Assembly: GCA_965229505.1 (NCBI GenBank)
Contig: OZ245881.1
Span: 5,343,111 to 5,407,110 of the forward strand
Length of the DNA stretch: 64,000 nt
DNA from: UBA6059 sp040219045
GTDB lineage: Bacteria; Bacteroidota; Bacteroidia; Cytophagales; Cyclobacteriaceae
Reading direction: 5' to 3'
Shown here: positions 17,739 to 26,552 of the stretch, piece after piece
Numbering within the stretch: position 1 is the stretch's first letter
Layout: the number at the start of each line of letters is the position of its first letter
Program-made: the position numbers and the translations under genes
Notes under the pieces: generated by a model
Told to the model about the DNA's origin: nothing
Database searches by the model: none
Seen by the model: the letters and a program-made list of their open reading frames with translations, nothing else

Positions 17739-18044
17739 CTATTGCTGTTGAGGCTCTCTTTGAACTAATTGTTCATATTCGGGATATTTCTGTATATAAC
17801 TCTCTACAAATGGGCACTCTGGAATCACTGTCCATTTTTTTGCCTTGGCTAAGTCGAGCACGTGTTTCGCCATCTGACCAGCCAGGCCGTAGTTGCGAGA
17901 GTCTTCCGGTACGTAAGTCTCTGTAATCTTAATCACATCTTGTTCGGGTTTTTCATATTTGATGTGTGCGGATCCATTTTGCAGACGTACGAAGAACAAT
18001 TGGTGTTCCTGATCATGTTTAATAGCTATATTATTCAAGTTCAT
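17739..18044 (-). CDS. Small GNAT-like N-acetyltransferase (YidJ/NATD1 type)
   Basis: 101 residues, the normal size for this minimal GNAT group. The pattern Y.....I.ITETYVPEDSRNYGLAGQMAKHVLDLAKAKKWTVIPECPFV, with Gly-rich acetyl-CoA loop NYGLAG (about 52-57) and the C-terminal CPFVESYIQKYPEYEQLV, is diagnostic of the NATD1/YjdJ-like family. Members lack a broad substrate groove; substrates are unknown. Monocistronic, cytoplasmic. Confidence 0.88.
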   Translation of the reverse strand: MNLNNIAIKHDQEHQLFFVRLQNGSAHIKYEKPEQDVIKITETYVPEDSRNYGLAGQMAKHVLDLAKAKKWTVIPECPFVESYIQKYPEYEQLVQREPQQQ

Positions 18045-18617
18045 AATTTTTTGAGATTAACTTTTTTAAATACATCCTTTGATCAACAAAGAGCATTCCA
18101 GCCTAGATTACCAAATCAGTTTGATTGCACTTTATCTCCTCTTTTATGTTTTTAGCCGTTCAAGCCAGGTTGGATGCTTTTTTGAACTATGGAGATTCTT
18201 TTAGCGATAGGTGCTGGCTGTAGAATTAGTTGCTCAACCATCATGGCTGTGGGAATAATCTTCAACGGTCCGGGGCGCCCAATGAAGTTGTAGACAAGTT
18301 TACTTCCGGCATACCCTGGACACCAGACTTTGATCTGTGATTGTATAAGATATGAATTACTAGCAGCATTATTCAACCAAGACAAATGAATTGATTTGTA
18401 TAAAAGTTAAGCCTCAAGCTGATGTTAATAAGTTATCTATCCCTGTTCAGTTCAATCCCATACAGGTGCAGACACCACAAAGACTAATGTGGGTAAAACA
18501 TTCCACTGCAGAACGTGTATTGTAAAGCCATGACTATTGCAATTGGGCTAGCGCCAAAACGATACCGGGAAAAATGCCAAAGAAGAATTGCATTCCATAT
18601 TTTTGCCGCTCATTCAC
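18045..18617. other. 573-bp stretch without a confident gene
   Basis: No tRNA or other RNA fold is evident. A 77-codon minus-strand frame at 18152-18385 has no recognisable motif, a mixed composition and no neighbour linkage, so it is not called. The last 60 bp contain the leader of hisS without an obvious T-box or attenuator. This could be a decayed gene, but I cannot show it. Confidence 0.5.
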
Positions 18618-19973
18618 ATGAGTACTATGAAACCGAGCTTACCGAAAGGCACCAGGGACTTTGGACCAGAGAAAATGCAGAAGCGCAACTTTATCTTCTC
18701 TCAGATTCGAGAGGTATTCCAGTTGTATGGATTCCTGCCGCTGGAAACTCCCGCCATGGAAAACCTGAGTGTACTGACCGGCAAATATGGTGACGAGGGT
18801 GATCAGCTTCTTTTCAAGGTATTGAATAGCGGCGAATACTTAAAGAAAACGCAGGTCTCCGACTATGAAGAAGGTGAGAAGCAAATGCTCCCGCTCATCT
18901 CAGAGAAAGGCCTCAAGTACGATCTCACCGTGCCATTCGCTCGGTACGTAGTGATGAATAGAAACGATATCACTTTTCCGTTTAAGCGCTATCAGATGCA
19001 GCCTGTATGGCGAGCGGATCGACCACAGCGGGGACGCTATCGGGAATTCTATCAATGCGATGCAGATGTCATCGGCACTGACTCCTTGGTTTGTGAAACT
19101 GATATTGTTTCGATGATCAATGATGTATTCCAGCGATTGGGCTTGTTGGACTTCACGATCAAGTATAATAATCGGAAAATATTATCGGGAATAGCGGAAG
19201 CACTCGGGCATCCCTCTGCAGAAGGCCCGCTCTGTGTTGCTATAGATAAGTTGGACAAAATAGGCCTGGACAAAGTGTTGGAAGAACTTAGCAGTGCTGG
19301 TTTTGAGGAAGCAGCCGTCGATCAACTTAGGCCCATACTCGACAGTAGTGGCTCATCTTCCTATCTTGAAAATCTATTACCGAATTCTGAGATTGGGAAA
19401 CAAGGCCTGGAGGAAGTTGAGCAATTGCAATCTATGATCTCGACCATAGGAGATGATCTCCACGCTGAATTTGACCCTACACTGGCCAGGGGTCTTTCTT
19501 ACTATACGGGCTCCATCTTCGAAGTGAAAATCAATAATGTAAAGATGGGAAGTGTATGTGGCGGTGGTCGATATGACAATCTCACAGGCATCTTTGGTCT
19601 TGAAGGCGTATCTGGTGTAGGCATCTCCTTCGGAGTAGACCGACTCTATGATGTCATGGAAGAGTTGGAGCTATTTCCGGCTGATCAAACCACGAGCACC
19701 CAGGTTTTGATCTCTACATTTGATGAAACCTCGAGAAAAACTGGATTGAAACTGCTGAGCCAGTTGAGAAAACAAGGTTTCAATTCAGAACTCTATCCGG
19801 ATTTTAGTAAGATTAAAAAGCACTTCCAATATGCTGACAAAAAGAACGTTCCTTATGTTGTCATTATCGGTAGCGAGGAACTGGAAAAAGGGCTTTTCTC
19901 TCTTAAGGAAATGAGTACCGGAGAACAAGAGCAATTGGATCAGGATCACTTATTGAAGAGATTAAAGAAATAG
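18618..19973 (+). CDS. hisS: Histidyl-tRNA synthetase
   Basis: 451 residues. The start at 18618 gives MSTMKPSLPKGTRDFGPEKM, matching the normal HisRS N terminus; in-frame ATGs exist at 18588 and 18627. Class II motif 2 lies in RGRYREFYQCDADVIG and the histidine-specific motif in LARGLSYYTGSIFEV. Motif 3 is GVGISFGVDRL, followed by the C-terminal anticodon-binding domain (about 365-451). It charges tRNA-His. No close upstream partner; the next gene begins 49 bp downstream. Confidence 0.97.
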   Translation: MSTMKPSLPKGTRDFGPEKMQKRNFIFSQIREVFQLYGFLPLETPAMENLSVLTGKYGDEGDQLLFKVLNSGEYLKKTQVSDYEEGEKQMLPLISEKGLKYDLTVPFARYVVMNRNDITFPFKRYQMQPVWRADRPQRGRYREFYQCDADVIGTDSLVCETDIVSMINDVFQRLGLLDFTIKYNNRKILSGIAEALGHPSAEGPLCVAIDKLDKIGLDKVLEELSSAGFEEAAVDQLRPILDSSGSSSYLENLLPNSEIGKQGLEEVEQLQSMISTIGDDLHAEFDPTLARGLSYYTGSIFEVKINNVKMGSVCGGGRYDNLTGIFGLEGVSGVGISFGVDRLYDVMEELELFPADQTTSTQVLISTFDETSRKTGLKLLSQLRKQGFNSELYPDFSKIKKHFQYADKKNVPYVVIIGSEELEKGLFSLKEMSTGEQEQLDQDHLLKRLKK

Positions 19974-20022
19974 TACCATAATTTAGGGCAAGCGGTAGAC
20001 GTTAGTTGTTTATCAATGAAGC

Positions 20023-21870
20023 ATGCAGGCCAATATTCAGTCACACAAGCCCCTCTTTTCTTTCATATTTATATGCCTTATGACCGGTGCTGCGGGTCTA
20101 CAAGCTCAGGGCATTAAGAGTGCGCTGGGTAGGTTCTCGATAGACTTTGATCAAGGCTGTGTTCCCTTCTCAATTCAGATCAATGAGGACATTCCGTTTG
20201 ATGAGACCTTCTATGATTATGGAGATTCGCTGGTGAGTGATACAGAGCACACCTACGATGAACCTGGCCAATACACAATCTATCAGGTGATCCAGGAGGA
20301 CGATCTGCCGGATGGGAAGATCGACAGTTTACAGATCATTTTGAGCCCTCAGTCCCTACCGGAATTCAGCATATTCACTTGTGCAAACAATCGTGTGGCT
20401 GTAGAAATTACCGACGATCAGTATGATTTTTATCGTGTCCAAATCGCCGATCAGGATACTCTGGAGCTTCTACCTGGCGAGCAATCTGAATTTATAGAGT
20501 TTCCGACCAATGCACCCAATGAAATAACCGTGCAAGGCTTTTTCGAAAGTGGCTCTCCAAGCTGTTTGAGTATTACCAAGACCTTCCAGCCGCTTGCTCC
20601 CATTTTTCCAGCTACAATATCAGAGCTTCGTGTCTTGAATGATACCCTGATGACGATTGCCTTTAACATATTTGACAATGCAGCCTACACCCTGCAAAAA
20701 AGCACCAATGGCTCACCTTTTGAAGATGTCACCCGACTTAATCCGACCGACGACTTCATCGATATTGCTGTGGAAGATATCTCCGCATCTCCATGCTTTA
20801 GAATTGTCACCAATGACAGCTGTGATGGTTCTGTGATCGAAAGCGAAACCCATTGCACCCTACAATTGGAAGTGACTAACTCCAATACCGGAAATGAACT
20901 GGTCTGGCAAGCCAATTCTCAGAGCTCAGAGCCTGTTCTGGTTTTCAAGGATGACGTGCTACTCAATCAAGGCTTTTTCGAGCAAGTTTTCGATCCCTCA
21001 CTTATCTGCGAAGAAGAAAACTGCTACCGCTTAGAGCAGGGCCCGTCTATCTCAAGGACGATCTGCCTGGTGCCTGGGCCTATCGACAATCTACCAGCCC
21101 CACAAGACCTACAGTCCACCATTGACGGCCAAGACATTCTGCTGTCCTGGGTGCTTGAGCAGCCCGTCCCCATTGCCTCCTATTCCCTATCGGAAAATGG
21201 TCACACCTCCACATTCTCAACGGATCTCACCACTACCTCAGTAGCTTTCAAGGATACCTCCCAGCCACTGAGTTTTGACCTAAGCTATCAGGATGATTGT
21301 GGTAACCAGTCCTTAACTTCCCGATCGACTACACCCGTGTTTCTTAATCTTAGCCACAATAGTGGGAGCTCAAGCCTACTAGTATGGAATCGATATGAGG
21401 GGTGGATTGAAGGCATCAAGCACTATTTTCTACAAAGGTGGGATGGCGCTCAATGGGTAGAAGAAGAATTTATTTTCAGTGGTCGAGAGATTGAAGTTAC
21501 TCCTGATCGACAGGAGATCTATCGAATAGATGCGCTCTCTCTGGAATCCAAACCTCGACACAGCTACTCCAACAGTGTAGTTATTGAAAGTACACCCAAC
21601 CTCTACTTCCCAAATGCGTTTACGCCGGATGGTGATGGACTCAATGACATATTCATTCCGGTAGGTAGTAATGTCTCCACCTATGAAATCATTATATTCA
21701 ATAGATGGGGTGAGATCATCTTTCAATCTGACCAGTTAGATAAAGGTTGGGACGGTGTATACCAGGGTCGCAAAGCGCCACCAGGATCTTACACCTACAA
21801 AGTGCAATTTGGGAACGAAGAATCGCAAAAATCTAGTCAATCGGGTACTTTTGTGCTCCTAAGAAATTAA
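20023..21870 (+). CDS. Secreted protein with PKD-like domain and T9SS type B sorting domain
   Basis: 615 residues. A signal peptide of about 30 residues (FSFIFICLMTGAAGLQAQG) is followed by a PKD-like domain (FSIDFDQGCVPFSIQINE ... HTYDEPGQYTIYQV) and several Ig-like or Fn3-like beta domains with paired cysteines. The last 85 residues (YFPNAFTPDGDGLNDIF ... FNRWGEIIFQS ... PPGSYTYKVQFG) are the gliding-motility-associated type B C-terminal domain used for type IX secretion. It is probably a surface adhesin or matrix protein. It starts 49 bp after hisS and ends 10 bp before the YbaB gene, so it may be co-transcribed with them. Confidence 0.9.
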   Translation: MQANIQSHKPLFSFIFICLMTGAAGLQAQGIKSALGRFSIDFDQGCVPFSIQINEDIPFDETFYDYGDSLVSDTEHTYDEPGQYTIYQVIQEDDLPDGKIDSLQIILSPQSLPEFSIFTCANNRVAVEITDDQYDFYRVQIADQDTLELLPGEQSEFIEFPTNAPNEITVQGFFESGSPSCLSITKTFQPLAPIFPATISELRVLNDTLMTIAFNIFDNAAYTLQKSTNGSPFEDVTRLNPTDDFIDIAVEDISASPCFRIVTNDSCDGSVIESETHCTLQLEVTNSNTGNELVWQANSQSSEPVLVFKDDVLLNQGFFEQVFDPSLICEEENCYRLEQGPSISRTICLVPGPIDNLPAPQDLQSTIDGQDILLSWVLEQPVPIASYSLSENGHTSTFSTDLTTTSVAFKDTSQPLSFDLSYQDDCGNQSLTSRSTTPVFLNLSHNSGSSSLLVWNRYEGWIEGIKHYFLQRWDGAQWVEEEFIFSGREIEVTPDRQEIYRIDALSLESKPRHSYSNSVVIESTPNLYFPNAFTPDGDGLNDIFIPVGSNVSTYEIIIFNRWGEIIFQSDQLDKGWDGVYQGRKAPPGSYTYKVQFGNEESQKSSQSGTFVLLRN

Positions 21871-21880
21871 AAGCAAGGCT

Positions 21881-22216
21881 ATGTTTGATATGATGAAGAT
21901 GATGGGCAAGGTGAAAGAGGTCCAGGAGAAGATTAAGGCAGCTCAGGAAACCCTCGGAGACATCACTGAGACTGGCGAGTCAGGCGCAGGGATGGTCACA
22001 GCTGAAGTCAATGGTAAGAAAGAAGTCATCAGTATCAATATTGATCCCAGCATCGTCAATGCGGATGACAAGCAGCTGATGCAAGATCTGGTTGTCGCCG
22101 CGGTTAATATGGCACTGAGCAACGTGGATGAGAAGGCCAAAGAACATCTCAAGAAAAGTACGGAAGGTGTGATGCCCAATATACCGGGTATGGACTTTGG
22201 CAATATGATGGGATGA
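21881..22216 (+). CDS. YbaB/EbfC family nucleoid-associated protein
   Basis: 111 residues beginning MFDMMKMMGKVKEVQEKIKA and continuing with ITETGESGAGMVTAEVNGKKEVISI, the family core. YbaB/EbfC proteins dimerise and bind DNA with little sequence preference. The C-terminal NIPGMDFGNMMG tail is typical of Bacteroidota members. It overlaps the downstream glycosyltransferase start by 4 bp (ATGA), implying translational coupling rather than functional relation. Confidence 0.95.
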   Translation: MFDMMKMMGKVKEVQEKIKAAQETLGDITETGESGAGMVTAEVNGKKEVISINIDPSIVNADDKQLMQDLVVAAVNMALSNVDEKAKEHLKKSTEGVMPNIPGMDFGNMMG

Positions 22217-23241
22217 CAAAAAAAATAGCCGTCTGCATCCTCAACTATAATGGCGCAGCGCTTCTCAAGCAATTTCTACCTTCAGTAATCGAGTTTAGCC
22301 GTGAGGCAGAAGTCTATGTGATTGACAATCAGTCCACTGACAATAGCCTGACAGTCTTGTCCGAAGACTTTCCAGATGTCAAGGTAATTGTCAATGAGGA
22401 CAACTACGGATTTACCGGCGGCTACAATCATGGTCTCACTACCGTTAATGAGGAACTGCTGGTACTACTAAACTCAGATGTGGAAGTAACGTCGGGGTGG
22501 CTCGGTCCACTGGCCGAGGCATTTGATGATCCTTCCGTAGCCGCCTGTCAACCAAAGATATTGGCCCAAAGGGCTAAGGATTATTTTGAATATGCAGGAG
22601 CATCCGGCGGCTTTATTGACTGGCTAGGCTACCCATTCTGCAGAGGACGTATTTTCGAAACGATCGAGCTCGATGAAGGTCAGTACAACGAACCGACCCA
22701 AATATTTTGGGCCAGTGGTGCCTGTATGATGGTAAGGTCGGAGGTGTTCAGGAAAGTAGGAGGATTTGACATTAGTTTCTTCGCACACATGGAAGAAATA
22801 GATCTATGCTGGCGAATGCAAAACAGTGGATATAGAATAATGTGTATCCCTCAAAGCACTGTATATCATGTTGGTGGAGAAACGCTTGCCAAGGAGAATC
22901 CAAAAAAGACCTATTTGAATTTTAGAAACAGTGCGACGATGCTTTACAAGAACACCTATGACAGCAGCCTGTACTGGAAATTTTCGTTGAAAATGTCGCT
23001 TGACCTGATGGCCGCATTCAAGTTTTGGAAGAACAACAGTTTTGATCACTTTATTGCCGTAATCAAGGCATACAGCCATTTCTTTCGGGATCTAAGTAGC
23101 AAAAGAATCAAGAAATATGAGTTTGGGGTGGCCCAGAAAAGAAATCTATTAACGATCTATCCTAAGTTGATCGTTTTTCAATATTACCTACTCAAGCGAA
23201 AGAAATATGCCAAACTCAAAGGTCTAGTAATACCAGAGTGA
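22213..23241 (+). CDS. Family 2 glycosyltransferase
   Basis: 342 residues. The GT-A start ICILNYNGAALLKQFLPSV and VYVIDNQSTDNSL (nucleotide binding), the metal-binding region LLNSDVEVTSGWL (about 96-108) and a later FWASGACMMVRSEVFRKVGGFD acceptor-side stretch mark a GT2 of the rhamnosyltransferase-like type (WbbL group). The C-terminal 100 residues are basic, fit for membrane-surface attachment. The likely role is in cell-surface polysaccharide or glycolipid synthesis. It overlaps the preceding ybaB gene by 4 bp and the convergent PspC gene by 18 bp. Confidence 0.92.
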   Translation: MTKKIAVCILNYNGAALLKQFLPSVIEFSREAEVYVIDNQSTDNSLTVLSEDFPDVKVIVNEDNYGFTGGYNHGLTTVNEELLVLLNSDVEVTSGWLGPLAEAFDDPSVAACQPKILAQRAKDYFEYAGASGGFIDWLGYPFCRGRIFETIELDEGQYNEPTQIFWASGACMMVRSEVFRKVGGFDISFFAHMEEIDLCWRMQNSGYRIMCIPQSTVYHVGGETLAKENPKKTYLNFRNSATMLYKNTYDSSLYWKFSLKMSLDLMAAFKFWKNNSFDHFIAVIKAYSHFFRDLSSKRIKKYEFGVAQKRNLLTIYPKLIVFQYYLLKRKKYAKLKGLVIPE

Positions 23242-23451
23242 GTTATTTCTCCTACGCAAATGCTTCCTAAACTCCATTATAAAGGCAAGGCCTAAATAGA
23301 TAATAATAGGAGAACCAAAAGTCAGAAATGAGGCGTAAATAAAAAACAATCTGATACTCGACGTTGGGATTTTCATCTTCTCGCCAAGCCTCGTACACAC
23401 ACCAAAAAATTGCTTCTCGAAGTATTTTTGAATCACCTCCATAATGCGCAA
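23224..23451 (-). CDS. PspC-domain small membrane protein
   Basis: 75 residues. It has a PspC-like core: FGVCTRLGEKMKIPTSSIRLFFIYASFLTFGSPIIIYLGLAFIMEFRK, with the GVC..LGE..ki...iRl.f motif and one or two membrane helices. PspC proteins take part in envelope stress responses in proteobacteria; stand-alone short forms are common in Bacteroidota with unknown role. ATG codons at 23451 and 23442 are both possible. Its 3' end overlaps the glycosyltransferase by 18 bp. Confidence 0.85.
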   Translation of the reverse strand: MRIMEVIQKYFEKQFFGVCTRLGEKMKIPTSSIRLFFIYASFLTFGSPIIIYLGLAFIMEFRKHLRRRNNSLWYY

Positions 23452-23583
23452 AACTAACCAATAAAGCTGGATTTTGTTTATTCTTTAATCCATGTTCACG
23501 AATTTTTATCGTAATATTGCACTTTAAATAGGTATTATTTTCTATAGAATCATTTATAACCTAATAACTTAAGAATCAATCAG

Positions 23584-25371
23584 ATGAGGAGTTTAAATTT
23601 CATAGTCGCGATTGTAGCCGGTTCATTGCTGATGAGCTCATGTACGCTACAAAAGATGATTAATCTTGCAAAGCAGCAGCAGCTTGAAGTCGCACCAAGT
23701 CCACTTGAAGTACACGGTGATAGGGTAGCATTCGAAATGTCGGCCGTACTTCCTGCTAAGATGCTTCCTAAAGGAAAAGTCTATACAATCAATACCTTCT
23801 ATCAGTATGGCGATCAAGAAGTAAGTGTTGGATCTGTCGAATTCAATGCGGATCAGTTTCCTCAAAGTAGTTCAGCAACTAGCAAGCTTTCACAGGACTT
23901 TACTTTCGATTATATGGAAGGCATGAGCCCCGGAAATCTTGTTGTACAAGGAGTAGCCTCTAACCCTAAAAATGGAAAGTCTAAAAGCTCGGAAAAAATG
24001 CCTGTTTCAGGTGGCGAAGGTCTTATCCTTACTTCTAAGTTGGTAAAAGACGTTTTTCCTGTAGCCTACGCTGATCACGGATACAACGATCAGGAAGAGT
24101 TGATCCCAACAAGAGTCGATTTCTTCTTCGAACAAGGCAGATCCTACTTAAGAAATTCTGAGAAAACCTCTGAGCGTGGAGACAAGTTTGCAGCATTCAT
24201 TGCTGAGAAAAACGTAACGCGTACTGTAACTATTACAGGTGCTCACTCACCTGAAGGTTCTGACAGAGCTAACGCCGATTTAGCAGAGGACAGAGCTTCT
24301 GTAATCGAAAAATTCTATCGTCAATTGATGAGAAAGTATGACTATAAAGGTGTCGCTGACTCAATCAACTTCGTACTAAAGCCGGTAGTAAAAGACTGGA
24401 ATAGCTTAAAAGAAGCTTTGAAAACATTTGATGGCCTTACTAACGATCAGAAGTCTCAGGTAACAAGAATTGTAAACGGTACAGGAAGCTTCGAAGAGAA
24501 GGAAGAGTCATTGCAGAACCTTGATTTTTACAAGATTCTATTAAATGATGTTTATCCTCCATTGCGTGTAGCCAAAACAGAAATACTAACTGTCAAGGAG
24601 AAGAAGAGCAACGCGGAGATCGCTGTGCTTTCAAAGCAAATTGTTGACGGCCAGGTAAGCGCTGATACATTGTCATTCATAGAGCTGATGTTCTCAGCTT
24701 CACTGACACCTTCATTGAAAGAAAAAGAAGCCATCTTCAAAGCGGCTACCAAAAAAGGTGGCATGTGGCAAGCACACAACAACTTAGGCGCAGTTTACCT
24801 TGCTATGGCTAAGCAGGCTTCCGGTGCTGAACAAAACAGATACATCGAGGATGCGCTAACACAAATCGAAATTGCTGCCAACAAAATGAAGGCTCCAGAA
24901 GTATGGGCTAACATGGCGTCAGCTCAGGCAATGCAGGGTGATTATGCTCAGGCTTACAGCTCACTGCTTGAAGGTGAGAAAGCTGGCGGTTCTGGCGAAG
25001 TAAAAAGCATTATCAACGGAGCAAAAGGTGCTATCGAAATCAAAAATGGTCAGTATGACAATGCTGTCGCGTCACTTTCTTCAGCCGATCAGGACGATAT
25101 TGATGTATCATTCGATAGAGCCTTGGCTTACTTATTAAAGAAAGAATTCGACTCTGCTGACAATGGATTTGACGATGTGATTGATGCACAGAGCGACTAT
25201 GCTATTGCTCATTATGGAAAAGCCATCGTTGCAGCAAGAAAGAATAATGAAAGCGGAGTGTTATCTAATCTTAAGAATGCAATAAGTGTAGACCCTTCAT
25301 TGAAGGAAATGGCACTTAATGACCTTGAATTCTCAAGATTTGCCGGTGCTTTGAGCAGTGCTCTGAAATGA
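23584..25371 (+). CDS. OmpA-like and TPR lipoprotein
   Basis: 595 residues with a lipoprotein signal ending at Cys20 (LLMSSCT). A beta-rich domain spans about 40-160. An OmpA-like peptidoglycan-binding region at about 180-260 contains FFFEQGRSYLRNSEKTSERG and TGAHSPEGSDRANADLAEDRAS, close to the NxxLSxxRA motif. Its C-terminal half is extended by insertions. From about 390 to 590 there are TPR-like helix pairs (AHNNLGAVYLAMAKQA, AEVWANMASAQAMQGDYAQA). It is probably a periplasmic outer-membrane lipoprotein tethering the envelope or acting in a complex. Abundant expression is suggested by the codon-optimised look and strong terminator. Confidence 0.8.
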   Translation: MRSLNFIVAIVAGSLLMSSCTLQKMINLAKQQQLEVAPSPLEVHGDRVAFEMSAVLPAKMLPKGKVYTINTFYQYGDQEVSVGSVEFNADQFPQSSSATSKLSQDFTFDYMEGMSPGNLVVQGVASNPKNGKSKSSEKMPVSGGEGLILTSKLVKDVFPVAYADHGYNDQEELIPTRVDFFFEQGRSYLRNSEKTSERGDKFAAFIAEKNVTRTVTITGAHSPEGSDRANADLAEDRASVIEKFYRQLMRKYDYKGVADSINFVLKPVVKDWNSLKEALKTFDGLTNDQKSQVTRIVNGTGSFEEKEESLQNLDFYKILLNDVYPPLRVAKTEILTVKEKKSNAEIAVLSKQIVDGQVSADTLSFIELMFSASLTPSLKEKEAIFKAATKKGGMWQAHNNLGAVYLAMAKQASGAEQNRYIEDALTQIEIAANKMKAPEVWANMASAQAMQGDYAQAYSSLLEGEKAGGSGEVKSIINGAKGAIEIKNGQYDNAVASLSSADQDDIDVSFDRALAYLLKKEFDSADNGFDDVIDAQSDYAIAHYGKAIVAARKNNESGVLSNLKNAISVDPSLKEMALNDLEFSRFAGALSSALK

Positions 25372-25391
25372 TCTGGCACGTATGAAAATAT

Positions 25392-25421
25392 AAAGCCCCA
25401 ACGATGGTTGGGGCTTTTTTT
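25392..25421 (+). terminator. Strong rho-independent terminator
   Basis: AAAGCCCCAAC / GTTGGGGCTTT stem (11 bp) with a 4-base loop and a run of seven T residues, 21 bp after the OmpA/TPR gene. Confidence 0.95.
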
Positions 25422-25501
25422 ATGCCTCATTGGCTGGTTGGAAATTGGAGGCCAATGCCTTATTTTAGCGCTCGCAAAATCTATCAAGCAACGCCACTAC
25501 T

Positions 25502-26479
25502 ATGAGAGAAATTCAATTTAGAGAAGCACTGAGGGAAGCCATGAGTGAAGAGATGCGGAGGGATGAGAACATCATGCTCATGGGAGAAGAGGTGGCCGAG
25601 TACAATGGCGCATACAAAGTAAGTCAGGGTATGCTTGACGAATTTGGTGCTAAGCGTGTGATCGATACTCCCATTACAGAGCTTGGCTTTACTGGCATTG
25701 GCATTGGCGCTGCGATGAATGGCCTTCGCCCAATCATCGAGTTTATGACCTTCAACTTTTCGCTGGTAGCGATTGATCAGATCATCAATGGTGCTGCAAA
25801 AATGATGTCCATGTCCGGTGGTCAGGTAGGCGTGCCGATCGTATTTAGAGGCCCTACCGGAAATGCCGGTCAATTGAGTTCTCAGCACTCTCAAAACTTT
25901 GAAAACTGGTATGCCAACACTCCTGGCTTGAAAGTAGTAGTGCCTAGCAATCCTGCTGATGCCAAAGGGCTTCTTAAGGCATCCATTCGTGATAACGACC
26001 CTGTGATCTTCATGGAGTCGGAGCTGATGTATGGAGACAAAGGAGAAGTACCTGAAGGAGAATATATCACACCCATCGGCCAGGCCAAAATAGTCAGAGA
26101 AGGCTCAAGTGTAACACTGGTGTCATTTGGGAAAATGATGAAAGTGGCTACCGCTGCTGCAGATGAATTGGCCAAAGAAGGTCATAACGTTGAACTGATT
26201 GACTTGATGTCTGTAAGGCCCATTGATTATAAGACGATCATAGAATCAGTAAAGAAGACGAATAGACTGGTAATCGTAGAGGAGGCATGGCCACTCTCAT
26301 CCATTGCAACAGATATCAGCCACATCGTACAAAGAAATGCATTTGACCATCTGGATGCGCCCGTATTACGCATCAACAACATGGATTTACCTCTTCCCTA
26401 TGCACCTACATTGATCGAGTTCGTGCTTCCTAATGTGGAGCGAACCGTAAAGGCGATGAAAGAGGTTTTGTACATATAG
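25502..26479 (+). CDS. pdhB: Pyruvate dehydrogenase E1 component, beta subunit
   Basis: 325 residues, the normal length of the E1-beta family. It shows REIQFREALREAMSEEMRRD at the start, the thiamine-diphosphate-pocket glutamate in TPITELGFTGIGIGAAMNGL, and FRGPTGNAGQLSSQHSQ with the HSQ motif. The end is the VEEAWPLSSIATDISHIV transketolase C-terminal region. It forms with E1-alpha the decarboxylating subunit of the pyruvate dehydrogenase complex. In many Bacteroidota it is separate from pdhA, as here; a branched-chain 2-oxoacid E1-beta role is less likely given strong PdhB similarity. Confidence 0.93.
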   Translation: MREIQFREALREAMSEEMRRDENIMLMGEEVAEYNGAYKVSQGMLDEFGAKRVIDTPITELGFTGIGIGAAMNGLRPIIEFMTFNFSLVAIDQIINGAAKMMSMSGGQVGVPIVFRGPTGNAGQLSSQHSQNFENWYANTPGLKVVVPSNPADAKGLLKASIRDNDPVIFMESELMYGDKGEVPEGEYITPIGQAKIVREGSSVTLVSFGKMMKVATAAADELAKEGHNVELIDLMSVRPIDYKTIIESVKKTNRLVIVEEAWPLSSIATDISHIVQRNAFDHLDAPVLRINNMDLPLPYAPTLIEFVLPNVERTVKAMKEVLYI

Positions 26480-26500
26480 TATCAAATAGAATTTAAAAAA

Positions 26501-26534
26501 GAAGGGCCTCATGTCAGCTGACATGAGGCCCTTC
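26501..26534. terminator. 34-bp perfect palindrome, bidirectional terminator
   Basis: A 17-bp perfect stem without loop bases (left arm begins GAAGGGCCTCATG) stands between the convergent pdhB and ffh genes. Minus-strand T residues (from AAAAAA at 26495-26500) follow the stem for ffh. Its position explains it as a terminator. Confidence 0.9.
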
Positions 26535-26552
26535 TCGTTTGACATGACGCTA

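Noticed and set aside
18152..18385. 77-codon minus-strand frame upstream of hisS
   Set aside because: No motif, signal or neighbour linkage, and mixed composition; left as part of an unassigned stretch.
26501..26534. 34-bp perfect palindrome as a mobile-element end or recombination site
   Set aside because: Single copy, located exactly between two convergent stops and flanked by A/T runs; a terminator explains it.
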